A stretch of DNA of 64,000 bases from Leishmania martiniquensis (lineage: Eukaryota > Euglenozoa > Kinetoplastea > Trypanosomatida > Trypanosomatidae), in the NCBI RefSeq assembly GCF_017916325.1, contig NC_090156.1, forward strand, positions 147,001-211,000. Direction: 5' to 3'. This document shows, piece after piece, positions 9,604 through 19,187 of the stretch. Position numbers and translations under genes: made by a program. The stretch's first letter is position 1. Every line of letters starts with the position of its first letter. Under the pieces are notes generated by a model. That model worked only from the letters and a program-made list of their open reading frames with translations. It searched no databases and had not been told where the DNA came from.

Positions 9604-12600
9604 ATGGCGTTCCGCGTTCCAGAAGACGATGGGACCGATGAGCACGTCGTCACACTGCGCGGCCCGGTTCTGACAGCTGCGGAGGAACAGAAGAAATGGC
9701 TGCAGGAGGCCCTTATCGCCGTAGAGCGCAAAGGCGCCGCCATGCGCGGCTGCATGGAGAGCAAGGATAGCATGGCAGCGGTGATCCGCGCGGCTGCGCA
9801 GATGCTGGATGAGCTGCGCACAAACTTGCTCGAGCCCCAAAATTACTATGAGCTCTACATGAAGGTGTTCAGCATGATGGAGACGTTCATGGCGTATCTC
9901 CAGGACGAAAGCCGCGCGAAGCGGCACTCCCTCGAGGAAATGTACGAGCGGGTGCAGTTCTGTGGCTACATTGTACCCCGCTTGTACCTATTGATTGCGG
10001 CTGGGGCGGTGTACATCGACGCCGGCGATCAGCCAGCGCTGGAGATCGCGCGAGATTTGGTGGAGATGTGCAAAGGCGTACAGCACCCGACGCGCGGGCT
10101 GTTTCTAAGGCACTTTCTCTTGACAATGATGAAGGGCAAGCTTCCGGGTGACCCAAACCGCCGGGCAAACGACGTCTGGCATGGGGCCGCGGAGGCGGCG
10201 ACGCAGCCGCCGCCGCAGAAGGAGGACGGCGGCATCGTGACGAACACCGCCAATCTTCTCGTGCAGAACTTCAAGGAGATGAACTGGTTGTGGATTCGCA
10301 TGGAAGCTGGGAGTTACGCTAACCGCAACGGCGGCAGCACGCACAGCGTCACCAACATTTCGGCTACGGCCACGTTGCCGGGCGCCTTGCCTTCACCGAC
10401 TGTGTCGGCGGCCACGTCGTCACGTCCATCAGACGGGTCCACACGCACGGCCTCGCCGCAGCGCTCGCTTCGCGTGGCACGCCGTACGCAGCAGGAGCGC
10501 CGTGCCATGTGTGTCTTGGTCGGCATGAACGTTGTGCGTGTGGCACAGCTAGACGGCATCAGCCGCGACGTATACGCGAACACCATCTTGCCGCAGCTTC
10601 TGTCTATCATGGTACGCTACTGCGAGCCGTTGGCGCAGCAGTACCTCTTCGAGGTCCTCATTCAGGTCTTCCCGGACGAGTTTCATCTCTTCACAATCGA
10701 TAAGCTCTTCGGCGCCATCAACCGCACCGTCCCTGGCGTCGACACGACCGAGCTTCTTCGCACGCTGATGGAGCGACTCTGCAAGTACGCCGTGGCCGTG
10801 CGGAGCGGGGTGACGGAGGTGTCCAGCCCCGAAGAGGAGGCAAAGCTGCGTGACTTGCTCCCAATGCTGCTCCAGCAGATGAGTGGCATGCCGATCTCGT
10901 ACAGTTCACATATGTCCACCAACAATGTCATCAAGCGCACCGCCTCCGTGCCGCCGCCGACGCCGATGATGCTGGGTGCGTACATGGTGACCATGCGGCA
11001 CCTCTCGAAGGTCGCCGTGACGCTCTACGCGAAATCGGCGAAGCGCCGCTTCATGTCGCTGTCTAGTATTGTTGATGTCGCTGCTGGCAAGTTCCCCTCG
11101 GCCGCAGCGGACTCGTCGGAGTCGAAGGAATCCAGCGGGACAGCGGAGGCTGTGACGAAGCCGGCCGAGGCGTCGACATCCGCCTCCATCAGCCCAGCGG
11201 CGGCCCTCGCGGCGGGCCAGTTCCTCGTGCACATCATTACAGAATGTTGTGCGACGGTGCAGGAGGTGCTGGCCATGGAGGGTGTTGCGGTGCTGACGTC
11301 GTGTTTGCCTTTCCTGGAGAGGCGCGAGGTGGCCATGGCGGTCTGCGAGGTGGCCCTGCGCGGCAGCACGGCCACACCTGTGATCCCGTCGGTGAGCAAG
11401 TCGGCCAGTAGCGGCGCCGGTGATGACGTTTCGAAGCCGGCGGCGGCGATCACGGTGCCACCGGCTTCGCCGCGTCCTATAAAGGCACTGGAGGACGTGG
11501 CGCGCCTCTTCGAGCTCTTGGACTCAATCCTTCTCGAGCAATCCGACGCCCCATCCGACCCGCGGCTTATCTACAAGTACAGCCCAGCCCTCGAGTTCGT
11601 CGACGAGCAGAACCTTGTGTGTCGCGTGCTGCACCTCCTCGCGAACGACGACCCGGCCGTCTATGCAAAGATGTTGACTGGAGCACGTAAGGTTCTCCTG
11701 CAGGGCGGCGCGCGGCGCATTCCGCTCACCTACCCTACCCTGGTGGCACTGCACCGGCGCGCGGCGCTGCAGCTCTACGCCCATTATCGGCGCCTCGCCT
11801 CCTCCGGTGGCAAGCCTGACGAGGGTGAGAAAGACGGCGACGAAGCGGGCGCGGCAGATGCGTCGCAAGCGATGAAAGCCATCCGCAAGTGCTTCTGTCA
11901 TATGCACTCCGGTGACAGCAAGGGCATCCTCGAGGTGCTCGCGGTCGAGGCGCCCGCGGAGGCGCTGCACGAGTACCTCTTCTGCGCTCGCACGGCCGAC
12001 GCATGCGAGCAGCCGGAACTCAGCTACGAGCTGTACACCGAGGCACTGGCGCTGTACGAAAGCCACGTCGAGAGTACGCGGGCGCAGATGGACGTCCTCG
12101 TTGCGTGCGTGAATGTCCTCTATGAGATGCGCCACATAACAGAGGAGAACTACGAGGTACTCGCGGCAAAGGTATGCCAGTACGCATCGAAGATGCTCAA
12201 GAAACGCGACCAGAGTTACCTCATCGCCGTCTGCGCCTCGCTCTTTGCGAAGAAGCAGCTCTCTCGCGAGAATCAGGAGCGCGTGCAGGAATGCCTGCGG
12301 CGGTCCCTGAAGCTGGCAGGGCAGGTTCTTGCCCTCACGCAACTGCACCTCTACGTGCAGCTGCTGAACATCTACCTGCACTTCTTTACCGCCAAGACTG
12401 GGTACCTGGTGTCCGTCGAACTCGTCAATGAGCTCATTGAAAAGATTTCCGATGCGAGCGAGGTGCAGCGCAGTGAACTCGGCGGCGACGGCAACGGCAA
12501 CAGCAACAGCAGTGCCGTCAATGACAAGGGCAGCGACAACGCAGCCAGCGAGTTCGCTGAAATTCGCCTCATCTACCGCAACATCACGAAGTATATCCGC

Positions 12601-12645
12601 TCTCGTCAGAGTGCCGAGGAGCGATGGAGTGAAATCGACGTGTGA
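9604..12645 (+). CDS. VPS35: Retromer core subunit VPS35
   Basis: VPS35 is the alpha-solenoid scaffold of retromer, which retrieves transmembrane cargo from endosomes. The N-terminal region carries the family's PRLYLL motif at residues 125-130 (VPS26-binding surface), followed by QHPTRGLFLRHFLL near residue 160, another hallmark. Helical repeat sequence continues to the C-terminus (CQYASKMLKKRDQSYLI, LLNIYLHFF), matching the VPS29-binding half. At 1013 residues it is longer than the ~790-residue yeast and animal proteins; the extra length sits in low-complexity insertions (about residues 235-300, 500-540 and 595-620). The start 9604 begins near where homologues begin; an alternative in-frame ATG at 9553 would add 17 basic residues. 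It acts on endosomes, and would be relevant to the very active endocytic traffic of trypanosomatids. Confidence 0.9.
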   Translation: MAFRVPEDDGTDEHVVTLRGPVLTAAEEQKKWLQEALIAVERKGAAMRGCMESKDSMAAVIRAAAQMLDELRTNLLEPQNYYELYMKVFSMMETFMAYLQDESRAKRHSLEEMYERVQFCGYIVPRLYLLIAAGAVYIDAGDQPALEIARDLVEMCKGVQHPTRGLFLRHFLLTMMKGKLPGDPNRRANDVWHGAAEAATQPPPQKEDGGIVTNTANLLVQNFKEMNWLWIRMEAGSYANRNGGSTHSVTNISATATLPGALPSPTVSAATSSRPSDGSTRTASPQRSLRVARRTQQERRAMCVLVGMNVVRVAQLDGISRDVYANTILPQLLSIMVRYCEPLAQQYLFEVLIQVFPDEFHLFTIDKLFGAINRTVPGVDTTELLRTLMERLCKYAVAVRSGVTEVSSPEEEAKLRDLLPMLLQQMSGMPISYSSHMSTNNVIKRTASVPPPTPMMLGAYMVTMRHLSKVAVTLYAKSAKRRFMSLSSIVDVAAGKFPSAAADSSESKESSGTAEAVTKPAEASTSASISPAAALAAGQFLVHIITECCATVQEVLAMEGVAVLTSCLPFLERREVAMAVCEVALRGSTATPVIPSVSKSASSGAGDDVSKPAAAITVPPASPRPIKALEDVARLFELLDSILLEQSDAPSDPRLIYKYSPALEFVDEQNLVCRVLHLLANDDPAVYAKMLTGARKVLLQGGARRIPLTYPTLVALHRRAALQLYAHYRRLASSGGKPDEGEKDGDEAGAADASQAMKAIRKCFCHMHSGDSKGILEVLAVEAPAEALHEYLFCARTADACEQPELSYELYTEALALYESHVESTRAQMDVLVACVNVLYEMRHITEENYEVLAAKVCQYASKMLKKRDQSYLIAVCASLFAKKQLSRENQERVQECLRRSLKLAGQVLALTQLHLYVQLLNIYLHFFTAKTGYLVSVELVNELIEKISDASEVQRSELGGDGNGNSNSSAVNDKGSDNAASEFAEIRLIYRNITKYIRSRQSAEERWSEIDV

Positions 12646-13356
12646 GCAGAGGGAGGGAGGGGGGCATGTCTGCGCCTGTGTGTGTGTGTGTATCTGCCCC
12701 ACCCTCCCCCCTCACGTTTTGATTCACCTCTCCCACGCTCCGTCTCACGCTCGCCCAAGCGTTGCGCCCCGTTTGCTTGCTGTCCCCCTCCCCCGATGCT
12801 CTGTATGCGTTTACCCTTTCAATCTCCTCCCCCACGGCCCTTTCGTCCACTGAGCCAGCCCACCTCCTGAGCCCCGTCTCTCCGTCACGCTTACCAGAGG
12901 TGCGTCGCTCGACCCGGCCGCCACCGTCCACACATCCCTATGGCTGCAGCCGCCTGCCGCGCAAACGCCAGGCGATACAGGAGGAGGGGGTGAATCGTGT
13001 GGATGTGGGTGGGTGTACGAGTCGGCCTCGTCAGCAGCCCACCCAACCGGGGTCGGGTAAGGCACCGCACTGTGTCCTCCGTGGAAGAACTCTGCAGCCC
13101 CGTAGAGGCTGTTCCGTTAATATCGTCCGCACGCTCTCCTCTTGTGCCCGTCACGCCATCTTCCCAGCATCGCTCTCTTCCCCTTCCTGCCCTCTCTCTG
13201 CTGGCGGACACACGCACACACTCACGGAGACACACACACAGACACAGACGTGCAGTGGGGGAGAGGGAGGGGCTCGGCGCCCTTTGTTTCTACCCACGCC
13301 AAACCACCGCGACTTGCCACACGCCCGCCCGCCCCCCCCCTCCTCAGTGACCGCCA
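12646..13356 (+). promoter_or_regulatory. Intergenic region with a C-rich splice tract
   Basis: A C-rich tract (about 13322-13345) ends in AG at 13346-13347, giving a predicted 5' UTR of only 9 nt before the ATG at 13357. The rest is CT/CA-rich, and no ORF is credible. Confidence 0.6.
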
Positions 13357-14901
13357 ATGATCGGCCAACTGAACGCCGACCTGAGCGCCTTACGGGAGTT
13401 CGTGCTTCAGCACGAACATCAGCGGCGTCTCGCCAGCGACGCCCATGTCGAGGCGGATGCTGTGGCCGCGCCGCCCGCATCTAACGCGATCCTCAACGCT
13501 GCGGTGGCGGGAACGACAGCTGACACGGTGCGGCAGCTGCAGCGGGAGCTCGGCACGCTAACGGAGCAGCTGCACGCAGAGAAGGCCGCCTCGGCTCAGC
13601 TGCTCTTACAACAGCGCTGCGACACAGCCACGGTGCAAGAGCTGCTCGATCAGGCAGCGCGCGCGGATGAGCGAGTCGCGGATTTGATCTCGCAGCTGGC
13701 AGAATGGAAGCAGCGGTGTCTGGCCGCCGAAGAGGCCCACGCGGGGTGCGCTGGTCAGTACGAGAGTGTTCGAGAGCAGGTGGAAGGCATGCGACGACAC
13801 GTGGCGGAGACGCAGGCGCAGCACATGGCTCTCACCGCAACAGCAACAGAGGCCCAGCAGCTCGTGTCGAAGCTGTCAGACGACAAAGCTCAGCTTCAGG
13901 AAAGACTGAGCTCTCGTGACGCTGCCCTGCTGCGGTTCTCTGGGATCGAGCTGGACCGAGATGAAGCCCGCGCACGGGTGCAGGCCTTCGAGGCACAGCA
14001 CGCCGAGTGGGTGACTGAGCTGCGGGCTTATCAGCGATACTTCGATTCCGCACGTGAAGAGTACATACGCGGCGTGAACCACGTTGCCGCAGTGCGGCAG
14101 GAACACGAGGCGCTGAGGGAGGCACTGGCACAGAGCGAGGCGAGGTGTGTGCAATGGGAGCAGCTGTTTTCGAACCTGCGCGTTGATGCCTGCGCTGGGT
14201 GCGCGGCGGCGCAAGCGGATGCAGCAACAGAGGAAACAGCGGCAGACGTATCTGGTGCGAGCAGCGCTGCTGCCGCCGTTGGCGCTGCACAGGCCGTCAG
14301 CGGCGGTGGCGACGCGAGTCACACTCTTGTCGAGTCCCCCTCGTCCTCCAACGCCGCCTTCCTGAAGCTTCTCGAGGCGAAGGTGGCGGATCTCGCGGTC
14401 CGTCTCTTCGAAGCCCAAGCCCGCGCCGGCGCGGCAGAGCATGCCGCGGAGGACTTGTCTCGCCTATCCCTGGCCGACTCGGCGCTGCTGATCCACCTCA
14501 AGTCACTGACTTGTGCACTACGTTCAGAGGTAGACGGCGTGGCAGATCACAATGCACAGCTTCAAGCACGTCTATTAGCCACTGAGTCGTTTGCCGATGC
14601 ATTGATGCAGCACGTGTTGCGGCTCGGTGAGGCGTTCGCCGACGAGGCGAGCCAGCGATGTTGGCTGACGGCCTCGAGCGCACGCGATAGTGTGGCTCCA
14701 AGCGCAGCCACGGCTGCAAAACCCATCAGTGCCACGGGAGGAGGCGACGGCAGTGCGGATGTGGTCGACGGCGGTGGCGGTGATCTTGGGCGCGGGACTT
14801 CTCCTCCCCCAGCAATGCGTCCCTCTGCCCTGACGCAGAGTCGGCGGCATCGACTGCGGACAAGCGCTCTGGGGCAGCGTGATCTCGCACATCGACTGTA
14901 G
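13357..14901 (+). CDS. Coiled-coil protein, 514 aa, function unknown
   Basis: The protein is dominated by Glu/Gln/Ala/Leu heptad-like sequence. Two long coiled-coil blocks are visible, about residues 48-280 (for example LQRELGTLTEQLHAEKAA) and 330-435, separated by an Ala/Gly/Ser linker. The last ~70 residues are disordered and end in a basic stretch (SRRHRLRTSALGQRDLAHRL). The start is the first ATG after the AG at 13346-13347. There are no motor, kinase or membrane features. Proteins of this kind in trypanosomatids are often cytoskeletal or basal-body associated, but nothing here identifies its location. Confidence 0.65.
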   Translation: MIGQLNADLSALREFVLQHEHQRRLASDAHVEADAVAAPPASNAILNAAVAGTTADTVRQLQRELGTLTEQLHAEKAASAQLLLQQRCDTATVQELLDQAARADERVADLISQLAEWKQRCLAAEEAHAGCAGQYESVREQVEGMRRHVAETQAQHMALTATATEAQQLVSKLSDDKAQLQERLSSRDAALLRFSGIELDRDEARARVQAFEAQHAEWVTELRAYQRYFDSAREEYIRGVNHVAAVRQEHEALREALAQSEARCVQWEQLFSNLRVDACAGCAAAQADAATEETAADVSGASSAAAAVGAAQAVSGGGDASHTLVESPSSSNAAFLKLLEAKVADLAVRLFEAQARAGAAEHAAEDLSRLSLADSALLIHLKSLTCALRSEVDGVADHNAQLQARLLATESFADALMQHVLRLGEAFADEASQRCWLTASSARDSVAPSAATAAKPISATGGGDGSADVVDGGGGDLGRGTSPPPAMRPSALTQSRRHRLRTSALGQRDLAHRL

Positions 14902-16189
14902 CCAAGGCTGTTGTTGTTTTATTCTGTGGCCGTGTTAACTCTTCGCTTCTTGGCCACCCCGACAGCTGTGCGCTGGACGGAGACCCCCCCTCACAGAGGT
15001 TTCTGCCCCGTATGGTGTGGTGAATGTCGTTGTGTGCACACCGGCTGTTGCTGCTGTCTCTCTGCTACTGCGCCTTCGATGTGTTCTTTACTGCTCGGCA
15101 CTTTTCTCATGCACGATAGTGGCGCACGCATCGCCTACCTCCGTACGTGAGAGAACAAGAGTGACGTGCAGGTGCCGGCATGCAACTCGCCAGAGGTACA
15201 GTAGGGGCACGTCTGTGCGTTTTCAGTCGGCCGGCGTGAATCCGAGGACAGCACGATCGGGTAAAAGAGCGATGTGAACGCGGCGGCGAAAGATCAGAGC
15301 GGGAAGGGGCGAAGCGCCTCCTCTCCTCCCCTTCCCTCTCTGCTGCCTGCCCTGTCTGCCACCGCCACCCTTCCCTCACTCCCTCTGGCTTGACTCCCTC
15401 ATCCCGTCGTCCTCTCCACCATAGCACGGCACCCCCCCCCCGCCCTTCATCTCACGCCGTTCTGAGAGGACCTCCTCTCGCTATGTGTGTGTGTGTGCGC
15501 GCGCACTCCCTCCTTACTCTGTTGGGTGTTCGCCCACCGGCCACCGCGCACGTTGTGATGAAGCTCCCTTCTCTGCTCGCGCATCAGAGAATACGTGCGT
15601 GTGTGGCCTCCTGCGTCATCGCCGTTCCTACTGCTGCTCTCTTTCGCCTCAGCTTGTGACTCGTCTTCTTCGCTTCTGCTCTCTCCTGTGCGTGTGTGTG
15701 CGTTGGGTGCACTTCATCTCTCCGAGAGCTCTGCTGGATGGGCCATCACCTCGTCCTGCACAAGTCACGGCTCATGTCTCGATCTCTGCCACCACCTTCT
15801 CCTCCATCCTCTCCTCGTACCCCCCCTCCTATCCTTCCGTGGCGAAGTGTACCCTCTGTGAGAGAGCGACACACACGCACATACGCGCACATAAATACAT
15901 ACACAGCGCGGTGTTGAACGCGCCATCATTCTCCGTCACTTCCCAATTGTGATTGAGCCGTGTGCGTCAGCTGGGAACGAAAAGGGTCGCTCATCGACGT
16001 CCACACGAGTGACTGCGCACACGTTTGTACATCGACAGTCAAACTGCTCCGCTCTCCTCCTCATCCGCCCTTCTCCATCCCCTCGTACTCAGTGCCCTCC
16101 CCCCTCCACCCCCCCCCCCCCCACACACACACACTTGTCTCCACACCTTTGCTTCCTCCACCTCGTCTGTGCGTCTGCGAGCTGCAAAG
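14902..16189 (+). promoter_or_regulatory. Intergenic region upstream of DnaJ
   Basis: Several CT-rich stretches occur between 15300 and 16180, with a run of 14 or more C followed by (CA)n near 16108-16134. Possible splice acceptors are AG at 16091-16092 and 16180-16181; both leave 16190 as the first in-frame Met. Short open frames here are low-complexity and were not accepted as genes. Confidence 0.5.
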
Positions 16190-17551
16190 ATGGTGCAGGA
16201 CACGGAGCTCTACGAGGTACTGAACGTGTCCGTCGAAGCGGACGAGAACGAAATCAAGCGGTCCTACCGTCGGCTGGCCCTCAAGTACCACCCGGACAAG
16301 AATACCGGCGATGAAGCCGCGGCGGACATGTTCAAGAAGGTAAGCAACGCCTATGAGGTGCTCAGCGACCCTGAGAAGCGGCAGCTGTACGACAAGTACG
16401 GCAAAGAGGGACTGGAGAGGGGCATGAGCGAGGGAGGCGGCTTCCACGACGCGACGGATATCTTCTCGATGTTCTTCGGCGGTGGCGCGCGGGAGCGCGG
16501 AGAGCCAAAGCCGAAGGACATCGTCCACGAGCTCGAGGTGACGCTCGATGACCTGTACAACGGCACCACGAAGAAGGTCATGATCTCGCGCGACCGCTTC
16601 TGCAGCACCTGTGAAGGCAGTGGACTAAAGCCCGGCGGCAAGCGCGTCACCTGCGCCCAGTGCCGCGGTCGCGGTGTGCTGCTGCGCACCCAGCAGGTCT
16701 TCCCCGGGTTCCATCAGCAGGTACAGATGCGCTGCCCCGCCTGCGGTGGCGAGGGTGAAATCGTCGCGGCCGCGGACCTCTGCACCGGCTGCCGCGGCAA
16801 GCGGGCGGTGCGTGAGAGGAGTGTGCTGGACGTCCACATCGACCGTGGCACTTCCAAGTCTGACCACTTCACCTTCAGTGGCGAGGGGAATCAGCAGCCG
16901 GGGATGCGCCTCTCCGGTGACGTTCTCATCTTCCTCAGAGTGCGCCCGCACCCCGTCTTCCACCGCGTCAACGACCACCTTATAATGCGGTGCTCCATCA
17001 CTCTGCAGGAGGCGCTGTGTGGGTTCGAGGTGCCGATCGAGCACCTCGATGGACGCGAGCTGGTCATCAAGGCGTCTCCGGGTCAGGCAGTGCACAGCGA
17101 CAGCGCCTGGAGCGTGTACAACGAGGGGATGCCGGTTAAGGGCACCGGCGGCCTGCAAAGGGGCAAAATGTTCGTTTACTTCGATGTCGAGTGGCCCGAG
17201 ACGCTGCCGAAGGAGCAAATCGCCAAAATCGCGACCGCCTTGGGCGTGCCCGAGAAGCCCAGCAAGCTGGGAGGGCAGGTGGTGGAGCTGAGTGAGTACA
17301 AGGCCGCCGGCAAGCTGAGGGGCGGCAAGAACGGGAGGCGTGGCGGTGCGGCGGGGGCGGGGCCGCGGCCTGCCGGAGTCGGCCGTGGGCACGGGGCCGC
17401 ACGGAGTCGCCACGCCCACGCTGAGGAGGACGAATTCGAAGACGTCACCGACGACGACGACGGCGAGCAGTACGGCGGCCAGCGGTACTTCCGCGCCGGC
17501 CCGCAAGGCTACAGTAGCAACACGCAGACGGTAGAGTGCGCACAGCAGTAG
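16190..17551 (+). CDS. Type I DnaJ (Hsp40) co-chaperone with CaaX box
   Basis: This 453-residue class A J-protein stimulates Hsp70 ATPase and delivers clients. The J domain occupies residues 5-73 with HPD at 34-36. A G/F segment (GGGFHDATDIFSMFFGGG) follows. The zinc region has four Cys pairs at 138/141, 155/158, 182/185 and 198/201; the last repeat ends GKR instead of GxG, as in Ydj1-type proteins. The C-terminal client-binding domain runs to about residue 355, then a Gly/Arg- and Asp-rich tail. The protein ends in CAQQ, a CaaX farnesylation signal of the kind found on Ydj1 (CASQ) and DNAJA2 (CAHQ). This points to a cytosolic, ER-membrane-tethered chaperone rather than a mitochondrial one. 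The start was chosen at MVQDTELYEVL, directly before the J domain. Confidence 0.93.
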   Translation: MVQDTELYEVLNVSVEADENEIKRSYRRLALKYHPDKNTGDEAAADMFKKVSNAYEVLSDPEKRQLYDKYGKEGLERGMSEGGGFHDATDIFSMFFGGGARERGEPKPKDIVHELEVTLDDLYNGTTKKVMISRDRFCSTCEGSGLKPGGKRVTCAQCRGRGVLLRTQQVFPGFHQQVQMRCPACGGEGEIVAAADLCTGCRGKRAVRERSVLDVHIDRGTSKSDHFTFSGEGNQQPGMRLSGDVLIFLRVRPHPVFHRVNDHLIMRCSITLQEALCGFEVPIEHLDGRELVIKASPGQAVHSDSAWSVYNEGMPVKGTGGLQRGKMFVYFDVEWPETLPKEQIAKIATALGVPEKPSKLGGQVVELSEYKAAGKLRGGKNGRRGGAAGAGPRPAGVGRGHGAARSRHAHAEEDEFEDVTDDDDGEQYGGQRYFRAGPQGYSSNTQTVECAQQ

Positions 17552-18566
17552 AAGAGAGCAGATGGCCCCAGGAACCTGCTTAAAGTTGTGCATGTGTCGA
17601 CGGTACGCAAGCGAGGCGGGGGGGGGTCGCGCTGCCTTTCCTCACCGCCTCACTCCCCACTATCAATGCAATGTGTGCGTGCGTGTAAGCCTCTCCGCTG
17701 TCAAGGCTTTCTCGCTCGCCCTCCGTCTCCCCGGCCTCTTTTCGTAACCAATGAAAAGCTAACCCTATTATTGCTCATGAAGTGGCAGACAGAGAGAGCG
17801 AAGACAGTTGGCGACCAAACGGCCCTCTCCCCCTCGACCCCCATGCAGCCGCGCCCATACATGGAGATCACAAACGAGCTCGTGGCGTATGCGCGCCGGG
17901 CCTTAGAGAGGCCGAAAGTACCGAAGCTGAAAGTGCTGTGATGGGAGAAGGGGAGAGGGGCACAGATGCATCTCGGCGAAGGGCCACGCGGGAAGTGGTG
18001 GGGGAGAGGGTGGCAGGAACAGATCTATACGAGCGTGTGCGTGGGTGTGCGGTTAGGGAGGATGTCTCTCCGTCACTGCTGTCCCTCCTCTTCCTCCTCT
18101 GCGGCTGCCTCGAAGACACGTACGCGCTCATCACGTGAGCAAAGTAGTCTCAAGGCGCTGGTTGCCCGTCTGCCACGACACGCTTCACTCGCGCACGCAG
18201 CTGACGTGAACCCCAGGCGCAGTGTGCACAAACTCCTCCGCTCTCTTCTCCGCCCCTGCTGTCTCTGCCGCGGCATCTCAACCGTTGATCCTAAGGCGCG
18301 TTAGCCGCACCTCTCTCACGCACGTAAACCAATCTGACCTCTTTACTGAACCCTTTCTCCGCTAAAGAGACCCGACGCGTGCGTGCGGGGAGGGGGAGGG
18401 GGCTGCTACGGTGCACGTGTTGTCCTGGTCATCGCCGTCGTCCGCGGCTGCGGCTGCGGTTACCACACACGCTCGCCACCCCCCGCACCACTGGCGAGGG
18501 TCCCCCGTCTCCTTCCTATCCTATCATCACGCACGCGTCTCGTCGCACGTGCCCGACATCGCCTCT
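17552..18566 (+). promoter_or_regulatory. Intergenic region with possible small gene
   Basis: A pyrimidine tract at about 17685-17746 precedes an AG at 17757-17758 and the 54-codon ORF listed separately. A second CT-rich tract (about 18507-18540) precedes the thioesterase start. The rest looks like ordinary UTR. Confidence 0.45.
17777..17941 (+). CDS. Candidate small protein, 54 aa
   Basis: A pyrimidine-rich tract (about 17685-17746) and an AG at 17757-17758 precede this ATG, the first after that AG. The product starts MKWQTERAKTVGDQ and ends in ARRALERPKVPKLKVL, a basic amphipathic-looking tail. I recognise no family. It could equally be chance reading in the DnaJ 3' UTR: the frame also continues upstream without a stop, and no homology can be tested here. 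It is included because a splice signal plus a non-repetitive, charged product is more than most UTR ORFs in this window show. Confidence 0.27.
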   Translation: MKWQTERAKTVGDQTALSPSTPMQPRPYMEITNELVAYARRALERPKVPKLKVL

Positions 18567-19187
18567 ATGCTCGCGAGGCAGGCGCTGTGGGTGCCGGTCG
18601 TGAAGCACAGCCCGGCGTTTGTCGAGGGCGCTCACAAGCTTCTGCAGAAGAGTCCCATCACCTCCCTTAACGTTGCTGCCATGGGGCTGAAGCTGGAAGA
18701 GGTGCAGGTCGTGCTGGAACCAGATCCCCGGCACCCTGGCAAGGTGATCGCGTCCATGATGGCGTTCCCGGCGTGCATCTCGGCTGCTGCGTGTGACTTC
18801 GTGCACGGCCAGCAGCAGCGTCGAGAGCTCACTTTTGGGTTCGCTACTTCCCTCAGCGACTCGTGCAACACATTCCATGTGATGGAGCGGCTGCTGCCAG
18901 CGCTCAACCCGCACGTGTCCGTCAACATTCAGTCCCACTGCATGCGTCGCCTTCGAGAAGGGGAAAAGCTCGTGGTGGTAAGCACTATCGACAAGATGGG
19001 CAAACGGCTCGTGTACTGCAAGACGGACTTCTACGTGGAGGTGACAGAACCAGTGCCGGAGGAGATGGTGCAGCGGGAGAAGAGCATCAAGACGCCGGCG
19101 GAGTTGCGGGCAGCGTTGATGTACTACGAGAAGGCGGTATCAGGGTCGCACGTCAAGTCCATTATTTCAGAGCTCAAGCCCGGGTAG
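18567..19187 (+). CDS. Hotdog-fold thioesterase (ACOT13/PaaI-like), 206 aa
   Basis: The fold resembles ACOT13-type acyl-CoA thioesterases. An N-terminal helix (FVEGAHKLLQKSPITSLN) precedes strand GLKLEEVQVVLEPD, the hairpin HPGKVIASMMAF, the long hotdog helix region around FATSLSDSCNTFHVM, and the C-terminal strands VSVNIQSHCMRRLREGEK and RLVYCKTDFYVEV. These match the order 'V-D-M-N-I-T-Y ... G-K-T-L-A-F-T' in ACOT13. The usual HGG of the active-site loop is not obvious, so the catalytic residue is uncertain. The N-terminus MLARQALWVPVVKH is basic/hydrophobic and could target mitochondria. The start is the first ATG after the AG at about 18505. Substrate cannot be read from sequence. Confidence 0.65.
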   Translation: MLARQALWVPVVKHSPAFVEGAHKLLQKSPITSLNVAAMGLKLEEVQVVLEPDPRHPGKVIASMMAFPACISAAACDFVHGQQQRRELTFGFATSLSDSCNTFHVMERLLPALNPHVSVNIQSHCMRRLREGEKLVVVSTIDKMGKRLVYCKTDFYVEVTEPVPEEMVQREKSIKTPAELRAALMYYEKAVSGSHVKSIISELKPG

